In this document: piece by piece, positions 5,835-8,536 of the stretch
How the letters are laid out: every line of letters starts with the position of its first letter
Position numbering within the stretch: the stretch's first letter is position 1
DNA from: Bacteroidales bacterium
Lineage (GTDB): Bacteria; Bacteroidota; Bacteroidia; Bacteroidales; UBA932
Assembly: GCA_004552115.1 (NCBI GenBank)
Contig: SFPH01000021.1
Coordinates: 1 to 8,536 of the forward strand
Length of the DNA stretch: 8,536 bases
Direction: 5' to 3'
Translations under genes and position numbers: made by a program
The notes under the pieces: model-generated
Told to the model about the DNA's origin: nothing
What the model saw: only the letters and a program-made list of their open reading frames with translations
Databases searched by the model: none

Positions 5835-8129
5835 TCAGAAATACAATCCGAAATTGAGGAAGGCCCCGACCTTGCTGTTGCGGGAACGCCAGTGCAGGCC
5901 GAAATCCACCGGGCCGATGATGGAGTTGTAGGAATACTTCAGGCCGGCTCCCAGAAGGCCGAGGGCCATGGAAGTATCCTTTACATCGCTGAGATCCCTT
6001 ACCGAATATGCGTAATTGGCGCAGAGGGTGATGTAATTGTTCTTGAAAAGGCGGAACCTGAAATCCCCCCTGACCATTGCAAGATAATTGTGCATCGCCA
6101 TGGCATAATTGACCCCGGCGAACGGAATCTGCTGATCCAGATATCTGCCGGGCATGAAGCCTCCGATAAGATTGAGATACGGCAGAGATGGCTCCCCTCC
6201 CATTATGAAGCGGGCACTGACTGACGGCAGGAAGGTGAAACATCCCGCAGAGACAGCAGCCTTGAAATCCAGATTGGCGATATGGAACCCGTCTATCTTC
6301 TTTCTAAGGCCGGCGAAAACCCAATCGTAACCCAATTCCCATGAAACCCCTTTCGTAGGGAAATACCCGTCGTCGAAGGTATCGGCCTTCAGGTCCAGAA
6401 ATGCCGATACGTAATTGTTGGTCAGCATGTCCAGATCGTAATTTCCCGTGACGCTCGTGGCCATGATCTTGTTCATCTTGTAGAAATCGCTCCGGATACC
6501 GAACTTGGCATCGAATTTCCTGAGACGTATGTTCGAGAGATAGATTTCCTCCCTGACATTGAGATAGGCGACATTGTAGTCGCTCTCCCCGAGCGTGAAC
6601 CTGTTGCGGTCCAGCCATTTGACAGACGCTCCGAGATTGAATGTCGGTCCGGAAGGCGCGCTGACATAGCAGGTCAGTGACGCATAAGGATTTATGCCCA
6701 CCTTCCCGTAAAAGTTGAGAGCCGCTCCCTGAAGCTTGTGGGCATTCAGGCCAATGTTGATGAGGAGGGATGCCACCTCCTCGGAATCAACCCTGCCTCC
6801 GATTCCGAACTGATGGACAGGACCTCTGCGGCAATGAATGAGAAGATTGAACGGTTCTTCGGACCCCTCCATCTCGTAGGTGACATAGTCGAAGGCGCCG
6901 GTTCCGAAAATAGTGGCCACCGCATCCTCGATGTCCTCCCGGCAGAGATAGTCGGCAGGCCTGATCTTGATTCTGCCCATCAGGTAGCGGGATTCCTTCT
7001 CAGTGACACCGGTAATCTCGATTTTCGACACGAGGACAGGGCTTGTGCCCAGGTCTATGGCCTTCTTGTTCCTCAGCACCTTCTCCCTCGCCCCAGTCAG
7101 GGCCAATATGCTGTCAAGCTGGTCCGACACCGCCTCGGATGCCTCCAGACCGCGTCTGATGATGACATCTATGCTCTTGTCATCGAAGCTCATCATATTG
7201 TATTCATGGAGGTCCGGCTTCACAGTGACGTCCGGGATGCTTACATTCTTCTCATAAGATTCCCGGCCGAGCATGTCCACGCCCTGGCCGATTATGTCCT
7301 TGAGATCGTTGAGGCCGCCGTATGTGCGGTATCCGGATGAAAGGTCCACGCCAATGATGATGTCGGCACCCATCTCCATGGCCAGGTCAGCCGGATAATT
7401 GTTGCGCATCCCACCGTCCACGAGCACCATTCCGTCCACCTTCACCGGGGCGAACACTCCCGGAATAGACATCGTGGAGCGCATTGCCGTCTTTAGACCG
7501 CCCCTGTACCAGATTTTCGGCTTGGCCGTGACCATGTCCGTGGCAACGCATACGAAGGGAACAGGCAGGTCTATGAAATTCATGTCGTTCTGATAGCCGA
7601 CAGTCAGGGAGCTCAACAGATTGTTGACATTCTGTCCGTAGGCCAACCCGGAAGGAAGACTGCTCAGAAGATTGTCCTTGACCACCGATACAGCATCATC
7701 CTTTCCGGCACCGAGGCGGAGTTCGCCGTGGCGGTGGTCCGCAGTCTCGTAGCCCCTTTCCGCCGCCTTCCTGTCCAGATAGTCCTGCTTTGCGTAGTAG
7801 AAGGGAAAAGAAAGCAGGATCTTCTCCTTGTATTTCTTCTGCGAATAAGACACGTAATCCCTCGGAACCCGGTCTGACAGGGCCATGCTCCAGTCGATGG
7901 TCCTTATGAGAGAATCCATCTCGTGAGCTGTGTATCCAAGGGAATACAGGGCGCCGACAAGGCCTCCCATACTCGTTCCCAGCACGACGTCAACAGGAAT
8001 CTTAAGGGAATCCAGATAATGTATGACACCAATGTGCGAAGCTCCCTTGGCCCCTCCGCCGCTCAATACGAGGGCTACAGTGGGACGCTCTGTCCTGATG
8101 CTGTCAAGATATGCTCTCAGCTCCGCCAT
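5835..8129 (-). CDS. Patatin-like phospholipase with POTRA and outer-membrane beta-barrel (PlpD-like); N-terminus probably frameshifted
   Basis: Taken from the first in-frame ATG (8129) this is 764 residues. The N-terminal patatin lipase has the oxyanion loop GGGAKG (24-29), the nucleophile Ser53 in GTSMGG and the catalytic Asp238 in VDGG, so the Ser-Asp dyad is intact. A segment of about 50 residues (111-160) between the ILLSFPF strand and AYGQNVNNL looks like an insertion. Residues about 366-430 (VSKIEITGVTEKESRYLM...FDYVTYEME) resemble a POTRA domain. The remaining 330 residues alternate in beta-barrel style and end in a terminal Phe (FGLYF), the usual outer-membrane barrel signal. This is the layout of PlpD/FplA type Vd autotransporters, which present a phospholipase at the cell surface. 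Such a protein needs a signal peptide, yet none exists in this frame. The frame extends upstream only to a TTG at 8261 inside rlmN, through unconvincing cysteine-rich sequence. A good signal peptide lies in another frame (8212). recX follows after 15 nt. Confidence 0.85.
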   Translation of the reverse strand: MAELRAYLDSIRTERPTVALVLSGGGAKGASHIGVIHYLDSLKIPVDVVLGTSMGGLVGALYSLGYTAHEMDSLIRTIDWSMALSDRVPRDYVSYSQKKYKEKILLSFPFYYAKQDYLDRKAAERGYETADHRHGELRLGAGKDDAVSVVKDNLLSSLPSGLAYGQNVNNLLSSLTVGYQNDMNFIDLPVPFVCVATDMVTAKPKIWYRGGLKTAMRSTMSIPGVFAPVKVDGMVLVDGGMRNNYPADLAMEMGADIIIGVDLSSGYRTYGGLNDLKDIIGQGVDMLGRESYEKNVSIPDVTVKPDLHEYNMMSFDDKSIDVIIRRGLEASEAVSDQLDSILALTGAREKVLRNKKAIDLGTSPVLVSKIEITGVTEKESRYLMGRIKIRPADYLCREDIEDAVATIFGTGAFDYVTYEMEGSEEPFNLLIHCRRGPVHQFGIGGRVDSEEVASLLINIGLNAHKLQGAALNFYGKVGINPYASLTCYVSAPSGPTFNLGASVKWLDRNRFTLGESDYNVAYLNVREEIYLSNIRLRKFDAKFGIRSDFYKMNKIMATSVTGNYDLDMLTNNYVSAFLDLKADTFDDGYFPTKGVSWELGYDWVFAGLRKKIDGFHIANLDFKAAVSAGCFTFLPSVSARFIMGGEPSLPYLNLIGGFMPGRYLDQQIPFAGVNYAMAMHNYLAMVRGDFRFRLFKNNYITLCANYAYSVRDLSDVKDTSMALGLLGAGLKYSYNSIIGPVDFGLHWRSRNSKVGAFLNFGLYF

Positions 8130-8212
8130 CGAAACGGAATCGGCGGCGGGATTGATGCAATAATCTCCCAGGTTGCCGCAGCAATCGCTAATCCTGACAG
8201 CAACTTTCTCAT
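8117..8212 (-). other. Short ORF encoding a signal-peptide-like sequence, out of frame with the patatin gene
   Basis: An ATG at 8212, only 2 nt after the rlmN stop, opens a 31-codon frame starting MRKLLSGLAIAAATW, with positive residues followed by a small hydrophobic stretch, as in a Sec signal peptide. It then reads EIIASIPPP and ends at TGA 8117-8119, overlapping the patatin ATG (8129). Moving from this frame into the patatin frame needs a -1 shift, equivalent to one base lost. The likeliest zone is about 8140-8168, for example in the CCCGCCGCCG run, because the patatin frame looks real from about PAADSVSMAELRAYLDS onward. It is probably the true 5' end of the patatin gene, separated by a mutation or assembly error. 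A translated leader peptide that hands ribosomes to 8129 is the alternative. Confidence 0.6.
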
Positions 8213-8214
8213 TT

Positions 8215-8536
8215 TCAAGAAGTTTTATTATGTTTCCCAGCAAGCATGCCGCAGGCTGCAAGTATGTCCTCGCCCCTGGAAGCCCTTATGGTGGACACTA
8301 TTCCGGAACGGTTCAGCCTGTCTCTGAACATCTCGATCACCTTGTCGGCTGATGTGTCGTAAGGGAAATCCGGGATGCGGTGGAAGCGTATGAGATTCAC
8401 CCTGCATTCGAGCCCTGAGAGAAGGCGGACAAGGGCATCGGCATGCCTCTTGTCATCATTCCAGCCTGCGAACATTGTGTACTCGAAGCTGACCCTTCTC
8501 TGCCCCGTGAAATCGTATCTCCTTATGAGCTGGAGA
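8215..8536 (-). CDS. rlmN: RlmN, dual-specificity rRNA/tRNA adenine-C2 methyltransferase, C-terminal part (5' end outside window)
   Basis: The frame is open from the window edge to a TGA at 8217-8215 and gives the last 106 residues. RRVSFEYTMFAGWNDDKRHADALVRLLSGLECRVNLIRFH and the end STIRASRGEDILAACGMLAG match the C-terminal part of RlmN (consensus ...V..EY.ML.G.ND...HA..L..LL......VNLIP.N... and ...T.R...G.DI.AACGQL). The Cys in AACG corresponds to the conserved cysteine that becomes methylated during catalysis. RlmN is a radical-SAM enzyme that methylates C2 of A2503 in 23S rRNA and A37 in some tRNAs. The Cys-rich radical-SAM motif lies outside the window. The patatin signal-peptide ATG follows 2 nt after the stop, so the two genes are likely co-transcribed. 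Confidence 0.93.
   Translation of the reverse strand, partial: LQLIRRYDFTGQRRVSFEYTMFAGWNDDKRHADALVRLLSGLECRVNLIRFHRIPDFPYDTSADKVIEMFRDRLNRSGIVSTIRASRGEDILAACGMLAGKHNKTS

Noticed and set aside
6738..7340. Plus-strand open frame of 200 codons opposite the patatin gene
   Set aside because: It is the antisense shadow of a conserved coding region in moderately GC-rich DNA. There is no promoter and no motif.
1..8536. CRISPR arrays, insertion sequences, att sites, tRNA or rRNA genes
   Set aside because: No repeat-spacer pattern, transposase motif, terminal inverted repeats or tRNA/rRNA-like sequence was seen. Nearly all the DNA is accounted for by housekeeping-type genes.

Overview
The window looks like a chromosomal stretch from a Bacteroidales bacterium (Bacteroidota). 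Two upstream regions carry the Bacteroidota sigma-factor signature (a -7 box of the form TAnnTTTG, with a TTG-like element about 19 nt upstream). Gene starts have no Shine-Dalgarno sequences. The dTDP-glucose dehydratase has the long insert I recall from Bacteroides/Alistipes homologues. Base composition is moderately GC-rich, so a Rikenellaceae/Alistipes-like or uncultured Bacteroidales genome is plausible. The exact genus is inference.

Layout. On the + strand, positions 1-204 hold the 3' end of a FabZ-type hot-dog dehydratase. A promoter follows, then a 'reverse' rubrerythrin (297-848). A strong hairpin terminator (885-916) separates this arm from everything to its right, which is all on the - strand. 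Read in the direction of transcription (right to left), the minus arm is: the 3' end of rlmN (8536-8215), a patatin/POTRA/beta-barrel outer-membrane phospholipase (about 8212-5835), recX (5819-5352), a conserved GNAT-like protein of unknown role (5352-4540), a promoter (4522-4492), purC (4467-3526), rfbA (3512-2625), rfbC (2628-2059) and rfbB (2056-917). Spacing inside each block is very tight: 2, 15, -1, 13, -4 and 2 nt. This suggests two operons, rlmN-patatin-recX-GNAT and purC-rfbA-rfbC-rfbB.

How the genes work together. rfbA, rfbC and rfbB supply three of the four enzymes for dTDP-L-rhamnose (nucleotidyl transfer, 4,6-dehydration, 3,5-epimerisation). The final reductase, rfbD, is not in the window. 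purC, the SAICAR synthase of purine synthesis, sits at the head of that transcription unit. The other unit joins an rRNA/tRNA methyltransferase, an outer-membrane lipase, a RecA regulator and an uncharacterised acetyltransferase-like protein, with no obvious common pathway.

Most notable points. (1) The patatin gene's reading frame has no signal peptide, but a good signal-peptide start (ATG at 8212, 2 nt after the rlmN stop) lies in a neighbouring frame. This suggests a frameshift or a leader ORF. (2) The protein overlapping recX resembles a domain I recall from phage/homing-endonuclease-associated proteins. (3) purC is physically coupled to the rhamnose genes, and its promoter corrects its start codon. 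I saw no CRISPR array, insertion sequence, tRNA or rRNA. No gene-free stretch exceeds about 95 bases.
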